The position numbers were made by a program, and so were the translations under genes. Source: Actinomycetota bacterium (GTDB taxonomy: Bacteria; Actinomycetota; Actinomycetes; Nanopelagicales; Nanopelagicaceae). Taken from it: a stretch of DNA of 6,530 nt. This document shows positions 1-5,851 of this stretch, in pieces. The number at the start of each line of letters is the position of its first letter. The first letter of the stretch is position 1. The stretch spans positions 1-6,530 of the forward strand of contig WLCR01000062.1 in assembly GCA_009705235.1 (NCBI GenBank), in the 5' to 3' direction. The notes beneath the pieces were generated by a model. It did not search any database. It saw only the letters and a list, made by a program, of their open reading frames with translations, and was not told the origin of the DNA.

Positions 1-1
1 A

Positions 2-643
2 TTACCAGCGAATGGGTGTCTTTCCTTGAGCTTTCAAAATATTGTTACACCGTGAGAATGGTTTTGATCCAAAAAATCCTCGGTACGCCGATAACGGACT
101 CGGATGAGCTGATTCAATTCGCAAGCTAGGCTGAAAATTGTCAGAGAACTCCCCCGCACTCTTGCCCCACAACAATGCAACTACTTGATGGTTACCTAAC
201 TCCTTAGCAACAGCATCCGTAATCTCTTTCCATCCAATGTCTGCATGTGTAAGTGAACCTCCAACTTCAGTCGTTAAGATTCGATTTATCAACATAACGC
301 CTTGATTAAACCAATCTGACAAGTCCCCATCAATTCTTGTAACTCCACAATCTGATGACAATTCACTGAAAATATTTCGCAGAGAAGCGGGCAGGTGAGA
401 AACTTCCTTTGTAACCTTAAATGCTATGCCTTCGGCATGACCTTGTGTTGGATACGGGTCTTGCCCAAAAATAACTACTTTCGTAGATTCAATCGATTGT
501 TCCAACGCTCTGAACACCCTAGAGGGTCTTGGCGCGATATCTAATTCTCTAAGTTCATCTTCGATGCGCCGTATTGAATCGCGATACGGCTCTAAAACCT
601 GCTTCCAATCAGGATGCAGTTGATTAAATAGTTGCACGTGCAA
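2..643 (-). CDS. ung: Uracil-DNA glycosylase, family 1
   Basis: Removes uracil from DNA by cleaving the N-glycosidic bond, the first step of base-excision repair. The 213-residue protein is close to the usual length (E. coli about 229). The water-activating motif GQDPYP is at residues 60-65 with catalytic Asp62. The uracil-stacking Phe is at 75, the uracil-specificity Asn at 120, and the HPSPLSAYRGFFG motif at 180-192 carries catalytic His180 and the DNA-intercalating Leu184. GQDPYP instead of GQDPYH is, from memory, normal in actinobacteria. No ATG start is available. The longest reading starts with TTG at 643, and GTG at 637 is an equally good alternative because only two residues differ. 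Neither has a clear Shine-Dalgarno sequence. The start lies inside the end of the upstream ABC ATPase gene, overlapping it by 20 or 14 bases, so translation is probably coupled. The stop is TAA at 4-2, so the gene is complete at the left edge. Confidence 0.96.
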   Translation of the reverse strand: MHVQLFNQLHPDWKQVLEPYRDSIRRIEDELRELDIAPRPSRVFRALEQSIESTKVVIFGQDPYPTQGHAEGIAFKVTKEVSHLPASLRNIFSELSSDCGVTRIDGDLSDWFNQGVMLINRILTTEVGGSLTHADIGWKEITDAVAKELGNHQVVALLWGKSAGEFSDNFQPSLRIESAHPSPLSAYRGFFGSKPFSRCNNILKAQGKTPIRW

Positions 644-1412
644 AATAGCGACCAGCTTCAGGCGTCACGGTGATTGCCGTTCCAAAGACAGCGGACACAT
701 GATCAGAGGTAACTACCTGATCGATCGGCCCGGATACAGCAATAACGCCATCTTTGAGTAAAAGTGCATGTGTACTTCCTACGGGAATTTCCTCTATGTG
801 ATGGGTGACAAGAATGGTTGCGGGAGCTGCAGGATCTGCGGAAAAATTTGCAAAACGTCGAAGTAAATCCTCTCGACCACCCAGATCCAAACCGGCTGCT
901 GGTTCATCAAGTAGTAACAGCTCTGGATCAGTCATAAGAGCTCGCGCAATTTGAACGCGCTTTTTTTCTCCCTCGCTGAGTGTTCCGTACAACCGTTCAC
1001 CCAGTTCACGGACTCCAAATGTCGTCAGTAATGCCATTGCTCGAGATTCATCCCAGAGATCATAGTTTTCATTCCAGCGGCCCACGATCGCATATGCCGC
1101 AGTCAGCACTACATCCTTGACTGTTTCATCAAATGGAATGTCTTCAGCAATGACCGAACCGCATATCCCAATTCGTGTGCGTAACTCGAAAAGATCAACG
1201 GTTCCCATTTGTTTATCTAAAACACGAACAACCCCATGTGTTGGAAATATCTTTGTCGCAAGAATCTGCAATAGCGTTGACTTGCCTGCACCATTAGGAC
1301 CCAAAACAACCCATCGTTCGCCCTGGGTAATCTGGAAGTTAATTGGGCCCAAAATGACTCGATCGCCTCTGCGAACTGAGACATCCATAAGGCTCAAAAC
1401 TGCGGTACTCAT
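624..1412 (-). CDS. ABC-type ATPase, ModF/COG1119-like, without permease partner
   Basis: A single nucleotide-binding domain of 262 residues. Walker A is GPNGAGKST at 38-46, the signature LSEGEKKR at 145-152, Walker B ELLLLDEP at 164-171 with catalytic Glu170, the D-loop GLD at 174-176, and the switch His at 204 within VTHH. The Q-loop region (IGICGS, 81-86) has no glutamine where one is expected. The WNENYDLWDE stretch (113-122) and the GTLSEGEKKR context resemble the family annotated as a molybdenum-type or PhrA-like ATPase. From memory the closest well-known relative is M. tuberculosis Rv3041c, which lies beside serB2; here the gene also neighbours serB but is divergent from it. No membrane protein or solute-binding protein is encoded nearby, so the substrate is unknown and a non-transport role is possible. 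The ATG has no Shine-Dalgarno sequence, but a TATCTT box ends 8 bases upstream, compatible with a leaderless transcript. Confidence 0.9.
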   Translation of the reverse strand: MSTAVLSLMDVSVRRGDRVILGPINFQITQGERWVVLGPNGAGKSTLLQILATKIFPTHGVVRVLDKQMGTVDLFELRTRIGICGSVIAEDIPFDETVKDVVLTAAYAIVGRWNENYDLWDESRAMALLTTFGVRELGERLYGTLSEGEKKRVQIARALMTDPELLLLDEPAAGLDLGGREDLLRRFANFSADPAAPATILVTHHIEEIPVGSTHALLLKDGVIAVSGPIDQVVTSDHVSAVFGTAITVTPEAGRYFARATI

Positions 1413-1420
1413 AGATGCAA

Positions 1421-1452
1421 AAGATAGTGGTTGTGTGAGCGAACGGGGTCAA
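1421..1452 (-). promoter_or_regulatory. Candidate promoter of the ABC ATPase-ung pair
   Basis: Read on the minus strand, a -10-like TATCTT (1426-1421) ends 8 bases before the ATG at 1412. A TTGACC lies at 1452-1447, one mismatch from the -35 consensus, but the 20-base spacer is longer than optimal, so the -35 assignment is weak. The -10 distance would place the transcription start at or next to the A of the start codon. Inferred from sequence only. Confidence 0.4.
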
Positions 1453-1462
1453 AGCCTCGCCT

Positions 1463-1488
1463 TTAACAGCCGTGATTCACGATAACCT
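1463..1488 (+). promoter_or_regulatory. Candidate promoter of the serB locus
   Basis: A -10-like TAACCT at 1483-1488 fits the actinobacterial TAnnnT pattern and ends 9 bases before the ATG at 1498. TTAACA at 1463-1468 is one mismatch from TTGACA, but the spacer of 14 bases is too short for a standard promoter. No purine-rich ribosome-binding site precedes the ATG, so the transcript may be leaderless. Inferred from sequence only. Confidence 0.38.
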
Positions 1489-1497
1489 TGCCTTCTT

Positions 1498-2019
1498 ATG
1501 ACACAAAGTGCCGCGCAAACAGAGCAATTCACTGGGTTAATACTGCTAACTGGGGTTGATCGGCCTGGGATTGCGGCCTCGCTTTTTGAAACCCTAGCTC
1601 CGTTTGCTGTACATGTAATTGATGTCGAACAAATAATCAATCACAATCGCTTAATTCTTACCGTGTTGATTGGTGCAAATCCTGCGCACCAAAGCGCTAT
1701 CGAAGAAGATCTTGAGTCATGCGCATCTGAAATTGGTGTAGATATTGCTACCGTGTTTGCTAAGTCCGAGGTGTCTCCAATGCCACGAGGGCTAACCAGC
1801 GTTTACATTACATCTCCAAAAATCCACCCACAGGCCATGGCTCTCGTGACTCAGGCGATTGCAAAATCTGGAGCTAACATTGAAAGTATTGCCAGAACAT
1901 CGGATAGCCCAACTTCCTTCGCAATTTCAATCTCCGGATTATCTAGAGATGCCCTGGATCAAGCACTTGAGACATTGTCACTTGAAGATTCAACAACAAT
2001 TTCAGTAAGTGATCTATAA
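1498..2019 (+). CDS. serB: Tandem ACT-domain regulatory part of phosphoserine phosphatase SerB (N-terminal piece)
   Basis: A 173-residue product with two ACT-type amino-acid-binding domains: ACT1 at about 13-85, with the loop GVDRPGIAASLF at 19-30 and DVEQIINHNRL at 42-52, and ACT2 at about 99-172. This matches the N-terminal half of mycobacterial SerB2, as I recall it, where the ACT domains bind serine or related amino acids and control the phosphatase. The reading frame stops at TAA 2017-2019, exactly where the linker to the phosphatase domain should be, and the phosphatase continues in the next frame from 2009. It is therefore either the first half of a frameshifted serB gene or a separate regulatory subunit translated just ahead of its catalytic partner. 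The start is ATG, without a Shine-Dalgarno sequence. The domain call is firm; whether it exists as a free protein is not settled. Confidence 0.85.
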   Translation: MTQSAAQTEQFTGLILLTGVDRPGIAASLFETLAPFAVHVIDVEQIINHNRLILTVLIGANPAHQSAIEEDLESCASEIGVDIATVFAKSEVSPMPRGLTSVYITSPKIHPQAMALVTQAIAKSGANIESIARTSDSPTSFAISISGLSRDALDQALETLSLEDSTTISVSDL

Positions 2020-2024
2020 ATTGA
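2005..2024 (+). other. Frame-change junction inside serB
   Basis: The ACT frame reads GTA AGT GAT CTA TAA and stops at 2019. The phosphatase frame is closed by TAA at 2006-2008 and open from GTG at 2009. Skipping one base in the 2007-2017 interval fuses the two frames. The fused linker then has the same number of residues between the end of ACT2 and the KRL that precedes DVDST as mycobacterial SerB2 (compared from memory). The segment AAGTGATC (2007-2014) differs by one base from AGGTGATC, part of the complement of the 16S rRNA 3' end. Reinitiation candidates in the phosphatase frame are GTG 2009, TTG 2021 and ATG 2024. The sequence alone does not tell a mutation or assembly error from coupled translation or programmed +1 frameshifting. 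Confidence 0.7.
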
Positions 2025-2665
2025 TGCAATTTGTCAAACGCTTGGTTCAACTTGATGTTGACTCCACTTTCATTCAGCAAGAAGCAATCGAACTGCTAGC
2101 TGCTAAAGCTGGAGTATTTGACGAAGTTTCTGACATCACCGAATCTGCAATGCGTGGTGAACTAGATTTCGAACAGAGTTTACGAGCCAGAGTGAGCCTT
2201 CTAAAGGGATTGCCAGAATCTGTAATCACGGAGGTCCAACAGGAAATTACGCTAACTGATGGGGCTCAGGATTTGGTCAATACCTTGCACAGTAAAGGTC
2301 ATAGCGTAGCTTTGGTATCAGGCGGTTTCATTGACATCATAGAACCGATGATTCGTTCACTTTCGATCAAATACTACAAAGCAAATAAACTAGAAGTTGT
2401 GGGTGGTGTCCTAACGGGACAATTAAACGGTCCAGTGATTGATCGTGCTGCCAAAGCTGCGGCGTTGCATGAGTTTTCCAAAGCCAGTGGAGTTGATATG
2501 GAAAATACTGTGGCTATTGGTGATGGCGCGAATGATCTAGACATGATGGCAATTGCAGGTTTAAGTATCGCATTCAATGCCAAGCCGATCGTTGTTGACG
2601 CTGCTAATCTTGCAATCAATGAACCCTCTTTAAGTTCAGTTATTGAATTGATTGGGCTGAAGTAA
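2009..2665 (+). CDS. serB: Phosphoserine phosphatase catalytic domain (HAD family; C-terminal piece of SerB)
   Basis: Hydrolyses O-phosphoserine to serine and phosphate, the last step of the phosphorylated serine pathway. All HAD motifs are present, numbered from GTG 2009: DVDST at 16-20 with nucleophile Asp16 and acid/base Asp18, Glu25 of the QQE segment, AMRGELDFEQSL at 47-58, Ser104 in VSGG, Lys149 in the DRAAKA segment, and the metal-binding GDGANDLDM at 171-179. Nothing suggests decay. The real start is uncertain. GTG 2009 follows an in-frame TAA directly and overlaps the ACT piece by 11 bases. ATG 2024, four bases after the ACT stop, would give a 213-residue protein starting MQFVKRL. 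Alternatively the domain is reached by frameshifting from the ACT piece, for a fused protein of about 389 residues (mycobacterial SerB2 is about 409). The stop TAA is only two bases from the convergent hisG stop. Confidence 0.93.
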   Translation: MIYKLMQFVKRLVQLDVDSTFIQQEAIELLAAKAGVFDEVSDITESAMRGELDFEQSLRARVSLLKGLPESVITEVQQEITLTDGAQDLVNTLHSKGHSVALVSGGFIDIIEPMIRSLSIKYYKANKLEVVGGVLTGQLNGPVIDRAAKAAALHEFSKASGVDMENTVAIGDGANDLDMMAIAGLSIAFNAKPIVVDAANLAINEPSLSSVIELIGLK

Positions 2666-2667
2666 GA

Positions 2668-3513
2668 CTACAAACGACAGGCGTGGATATCAGTGACTAG
2701 AATTCCTCGCGCCCCTACCGCCCACAATTCATCCATCACACGATTTGTTTCTTTACGCAAAACCATGGCGCGAACCGCGACCCAATCGTGCTTTTGCAGT
2801 GGCGAGATTGTTGGCGATTCCAGACCAGGCGTGATGGCACATGCTTTTTCGACAAGATCTTTAGGGATATCGTAATCAAGCAAAACATATCGTCGTGCCG
2901 TAACTACACCCTGTAAGCGACGAATCAGTATTTCTAGTTCTGCCGGTACTTCGGTATTTTTACGAGTAATCACGACAGCCTCGCTAGTAAGGATTGGTTC
3001 GCCAAAGATCTTTAATCCAGCTTGGCGCAAAGTATTTCCGGTGCTAACGACATCTGCGATTACATCTGCAACGCCCAATCGCACACTGCTTTCAACAGCG
3101 CCATCTAACCGCACGATCTGCGCCTGGATACCTAGGACAGACAGTGAATGTTGGACCAATCCTGGATAAGCCGTTGCTACTCGCTTGCCTGCAATGTCTT
3201 GAACGGACCAATTCTTATCTGTTGGACCAGCAAATCGAAACGTTGATGCACCAAAATCTAGTGACAATATTTCATCTGCATCTGCTGCCGAATCAATTAG
3301 AAGATCTCTGCCAGTAATTCCAGCTTCTAACTCCCCTGAACCCACATATACCGCTATATCTCGAGGGCGTAGGTAATAGAATTCAACACTGTTGTCATTA
3401 TCTATTAAAACAAGATCACGAGTATCCGTACGTTGTCGATACCCTGCTTCTTTCAATATTTGAATAGAACTTTCTGCCAATGAACCCTTATTCGGTACGG
3501 CTATTCTCAACAT
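2668..3513 (-). CDS. hisG: ATP phosphoribosyltransferase, long form
   Basis: Catalyses the first step of histidine biosynthesis, condensing ATP with PRPP to phosphoribosyl-ATP. The 281-residue length fits the long, self-sufficient HisG class, which needs no HisZ subunit. The N-terminus LRIAVPNKGSL (2-12) and the segment GAVESSVRLGVAD (138-150) are typical of the catalytic part. The PRPP-binding loop IADVVSTGNTL is at 152-162. From about residue 205 the C-terminal ACT-like domain, with GLESPTISPL (230-239) and GARGILVTDIHACRL (267-281), is where histidine inhibits the enzyme in this class. It starts with ATG 8 bases after hisE, with a strong AGGAG site, so the two are very likely co-translated. 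It is the last gene of the minus-strand series and ends convergently against serB. Confidence 0.97.
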   Translation of the reverse strand: MLRIAVPNKGSLAESSIQILKEAGYRQRTDTRDLVLIDNDNSVEFYYLRPRDIAVYVGSGELEAGITGRDLLIDSAADADEILSLDFGASTFRFAGPTDKNWSVQDIAGKRVATAYPGLVQHSLSVLGIQAQIVRLDGAVESSVRLGVADVIADVVSTGNTLRQAGLKIFGEPILTSEAVVITRKNTEVPAELEILIRRLQGVVTARRYVLLDYDIPKDLVEKACAITPGLESPTISPLQKHDWVAVRAMVLRKETNRVMDELWAVGARGILVTDIHACRL

Positions 3514-3518
3514 TTTTT

Positions 3519-3523
3519 CTCCT
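3519..3523 (-). promoter_or_regulatory. Ribosome-binding site of hisG overlapping the hisE stop
   Basis: On the minus strand AGGAG (3523-3519) lies 5 bases before the hisG ATG. Its first two bases are the last two of the hisE stop codon TAG (3524-3522). It is the strongest and best-spaced Shine-Dalgarno sequence I see in the window. Its overlap with the stop suggests that ribosomes ending hisE pass directly to hisG. Confidence 0.75.
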
Positions 3524-3785
3524 AAAGAAACTTGTAGACATCGTTGATTGACAATCCACGAGCAAGCATCAATGTCTGAAGATGATAAATCAGTTGACTG
3601 ATTTCTTCGGCTAGCGCTTCATTAGATTCATGCTCAGCAGCAAGCCACACTTCTCCTGCTTCCTCAAGAATTTTCTTGCCAATACTGTGAATGCCAGCAT
3701 CAAGAGCCTCGACCGTACCTGAGCCTTCTGGACGAGTTGAAGCTTTTTCACTTAGCTCTGCCCACAAGTTTTCAAAGGTTTTCAT
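3522..3785 (-). CDS. hisE: Phosphoribosyl-ATP pyrophosphatase
   Basis: Hydrolyses phosphoribosyl-ATP to phosphoribosyl-AMP and pyrophosphate, the second step of histidine synthesis and directly downstream of the HisG reaction. The 87-residue, all-helical MazG-type protein is of normal length for a stand-alone HisE not fused to HisI. Metal-binding acidic residues are in EEAGE (41-45) and in EEISQLIYH (60-68). The position that is Asp in the classic ExxD motif is Gln64, which from memory is usual in actinobacterial HisE, so I do not read it as inactivation. The segments VWLAAEHES (46-54) and [13 protein letters not shown] (72-84) are also characteristic. The ATG is 20 bases after the rpe stop and has no Shine-Dalgarno sequence. 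A TAAACT box (3797-3792) ends 6 bases before it and could serve an internal leaderless promoter. Confidence 0.95.
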   Translation of the reverse strand: MKTFENLWAELSEKASTRPEGSGTVEALDAGIHSIGKKILEEAGEVWLAAEHESNEALAEEISQLIYHLQTLMLARGLSINDVYKFL

Positions 3786-3805
3786 GGGTTAAGTTTACTA
3801 GAGAG

Positions 3806-4474
3806 TCACTTGCTCCCGTGCGAAGTTGCAAACTGACGTATTGAGACGACCATCGCTGCTGGGTCAGGTGCGTTAAATACCGCGCTACCGACAACAAAGG
3901 TATCGGCCCCAGCATCTAAGGCATATTCAATGGTCTTCATGGAAATTCCACCATCCACTTGTAGCCAAATAGGTCGATCGCCAATCAGTATGCGTGTGCG
4001 GCGAACCTTATCCATCATCTCGTGCATAAAACTTTGCCCACCAAATCCTGGTTCTACAGTCATAATCAAAAACATATCGACATCATCAATCACATGCTCA
4101 TAGTCAGATATATCTGTGTTTGGCTTAATTCCTAGACTTGATCGTGAACCAGCTGTGCGGATGTTTTTCAATGTTTGAGGAATATCTCGTGTGGCCTCGG
4201 CATGAATCGTGACAGACGAACAACCTATCTCGGCGTATTGCACTGCAATCTCGTCAACATTGGCAACCATGAGATGGGCATCTACCGGCAACACCGACGT
4301 CGCAATGATTGCCGCAGCGGCCTCAAAGTCAAAGGTAAAATTAGGTACAAAGACATCATCCATGACATCTAAATGCACCAGATCCGAAACGTCGGCTATT
4401 CGCTTGATCTCGTTATCCAATTGAGAAAAATCAGCATTCAGAATACTAGGAGTGATACGAATTTCGCGACTCAT
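3806..4474 (-). CDS. rpe: Ribulose-phosphate 3-epimerase
   Basis: Interconverts ribulose 5-phosphate and xylulose 5-phosphate in the pentose phosphate pathway, on a (beta/alpha)8 barrel. The 222 residues are normal length. Recognisable elements are PSILNADF (9-16), HLDVMDD (34-40) with metal/catalytic His34 and Asp36 and nearby Met38, DAHLM (65-69) with His67, TVEPGFGGQSF (139-149), VDGGIS (173-178) with the second catalytic Asp174, and the phosphate-binding GSAVF near residue 197. The strand-2 loop reads NFTFDFE where most family members have N-L-T-(I/F/L)-G-x-P or similar, a local deviation away from the catalytic residues. The start ATG is 9 bases after the rsmB stop. Only a weak AAGA could act as a ribosome-binding site, while a TAAGAT box (4486-4481) lies 6 bases upstream. 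Confidence 0.96.
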   Translation of the reverse strand: MSREIRITPSILNADFSQLDNEIKRIADVSDLVHLDVMDDVFVPNFTFDFEAAAAIIATSVLPVDAHLMVANVDEIAVQYAEIGCSSVTIHAEATRDIPQTLKNIRTAGSRSSLGIKPNTDISDYEHVIDDVDMFLIMTVEPGFGGQSFMHEMMDKVRRTRILIGDRPIWLQVDGGISMKTIEYALDAGADTFVVGSAVFNAPDPAAMVVSIRQFATSHGSK

Positions 4475-4483
4475 GTTTGAATC

Positions 4484-5851
4484 TTAACCAATACTCTTGC
4501 GGAACAAGGCAAGATACATAGCATCCGTGCCGTGTTTATGAGTCCATAATGACATAGCCCCATCACGCGTTGCCTCATGCAGTGAAGCAGGCAAAAATTC
4601 TTCTACATCTATTTGCTGGAGCTCGGCATACTTTTTCTTGATATCAGCAATTTGGATGCTTGTTTCAGCCAAATGTGGTGAACATGTTGCATACCCTAGA
4701 ACGCCTCCAGGAGTTAGGGCCTGAATTGCGGCATCAACCAATTCGCGTTGTAATTGTGTTAAAGCACGAAGATCCTGCAAGTTTCTACGCCAGCGAACCT
4801 CTGGACGTCGACGTAATGCTCCTAGGCCTGTGCATGGTGCATCAATTAAAATTGCATCGAATTTTTCTCCGGATAAACCGATGCTCCGTCCATCGGTAAC
4901 CATAACTCGATCACCATGGACAACTTGTTTAACAAGTTCAGCACGTGCCCGTGAGATCTCATTGGCCGTAAATGTTATTGCGCGTCCTCTAGCGATGCTA
5001 GATAACAACGCGGCTTTTCCACCTGGACCCGCACATAAATCTAACCAACTGTTACCGGCGGCGACTTTCGAAAAAACCTGCGCAACAAGTTGAGATCCTT
5101 CATCTTGTACGCCGATTTTCCTAGCTTTGATGAGATCAAGAGCCCCAGGATTACCTTTCCAATGAGCTCCATACGGTGAAAACTCAGTTGGTTCTCCCCC
5201 GATATCCACTAAATCTTGCTGGTTAGAAAAGCCAGGCCACGAAACTAAGGTAGGTATTGCCGCTTCATTATTGATCTTTAGCGCTGACTCTACGTTGTCC
5301 CAGTTTTTCAAAAGATCGTAATAGGCGGAAACTATCCATTCGGGGTGAGAGTATTCAATTGCAAGACGTTCAACAGGATCTGCAATTTCAGTTAGAGGCA
5401 AGAACCAGTCCTCGATTGAGGTTCGTGTGACGCTCCTCAAAAGTGCGTTTACAAAACTAGCCTTTGATTCTCCGATTCGTTTACGAGCAACTTCCACTGT
5501 TGCAGCCACTGCGGCATGGTCGGGGATGCGCATCTCATGAATTTGATGAACACCTAGTCGGCAAATATCAACAATCCCGGGATCAACTTCAGTCCAAGGT
5601 CGATCACTGATTTGCGCCAAAACCCAATCATGTCTTCCTTGCATACGTAGTGTGCCATACAGCAGTTCAGTAACTAAAGAACGATCTCGATCATCAAGTT
5701 TGCTGGCGTTTAAAGCTTGAGGCAGTAACAAATTAGAATAACCGTCATTACGATTAACCTCAGTCAGTAAATCAAATGCAAGTAATCGTGCGGCATCTGG
5801 TTTCGGGGATTTGAATGTGTTGCGCCGTGGTTCAACCAAAGATTTCGCCAC
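4484..5851 (-). CDS. rsmB: 16S rRNA (cytosine-967-C5)-methyltransferase
   Basis: SAM-dependent m5C methyltransferase of the RsmB/Sun family, expected to modify C967 (E. coli numbering) of 16S rRNA. The 455 residues divide into a NusB-like RNA-binding domain at about 19-145 (AFDLLTEVNRNDGYSN at 25-40) and a C-terminal Rossmann methyltransferase domain. VQDEGSQL is at 248-255. The SAM-binding motif DLCAGPGGKA is at 271-280. DAPCTGLGALRRRPE (337-351) contains Cys340, the cysteine that releases the product. YATCSPHLAET (387-397) contains the nucleophile Cys390. The start is GTG inside the end of fmt (20-base overlap), supported by GAGGAG at 5869-5864, 12 bases upstream, a rather long spacing. The fmt-rsmB pair is widely conserved in bacteria, and rpe following it is common in actinobacteria. 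Confidence 0.95.
   Translation of the reverse strand: MAKSLVEPRRNTFKSPKPDAARLLAFDLLTEVNRNDGYSNLLLPQALNASKLDDRDRSLVTELLYGTLRMQGRHDWVLAQISDRPWTEVDPGIVDICRLGVHQIHEMRIPDHAAVAATVEVARKRIGESKASFVNALLRSVTRTSIEDWFLPLTEIADPVERLAIEYSHPEWIVSAYYDLLKNWDNVESALKINNEAAIPTLVSWPGFSNQQDLVDIGGEPTEFSPYGAHWKGNPGALDLIKARKIGVQDEGSQLVAQVFSKVAAGNSWLDLCAGPGGKAALLSSIARGRAITFTANEISRARAELVKQVVHGDRVMVTDGRSIGLSGEKFDAILIDAPCTGLGALRRRPEVRWRRNLQDLRALTQLQRELVDAAIQALTPGGVLGYATCSPHLAETSIQIADIKKKYAELQQIDVEEFLPASLHEATRDGAMSLWTHKHGTDAMYLALFRKSIG

Larger units (their letters stand above)
1413..1497. promoter_or_regulatory. Divergent intergenic region between the ABC ATPase and serB
   Basis: This 85-base spacer is the only intergenic stretch of any length in the window and the only place where two genes diverge, so it must hold the promoters for both directions unless transcription enters from elsewhere. 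I see no clear operator palindrome, riboswitch or attenuator in it. The individual box candidates are listed separately. Confidence 0.65.

Noticed and set aside
451..470. Possible loss of the UDG catalytic motif because the usual His after GQDPY is Pro
   Set aside because: GQDPYP is the form I recall from actinobacterial Ung such as that of M. tuberculosis. The catalytic Asp62 and His180 are present.
1117..1485. A plus-strand open frame of about 120 codons opposite the start of the ABC ATPase
   Set aside because: It lies antisense to a well-supported gene and crosses its promoter region, and its translation shows no family resemblance. It is a shadow frame.
2374..2619. A minus-strand open frame of 81 codons opposite the SerB phosphatase domain
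   Set aside because: It overlaps the GDGANDLDM and neighbouring conserved motifs of the real gene and has no resemblance of its own.
2668..3513. A short-form HisG needing a HisZ partner
   Set aside because: The protein has the extra C-terminal domain and about 281 residues of the long form, so no HisZ is expected.
3585..3605. Possible HisE inactivation by Gln in place of the classic Asp in the second acidic motif
   Set aside because: EEISQLLYH-type sequence is, from memory, standard in Streptomyces and other actinobacterial HisE, so it is a lineage variant.
4830..5093. Plus-strand open frames opposite rsmB (also at 4660-4899) and opposite fmt (5815-6168, 5997-6212, 6275-6499)
   Set aside because: Their coding strand counterparts carry every expected motif of RsmB and Fmt. 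The antisense frames have no recognisable content and no ribosome-binding sites.
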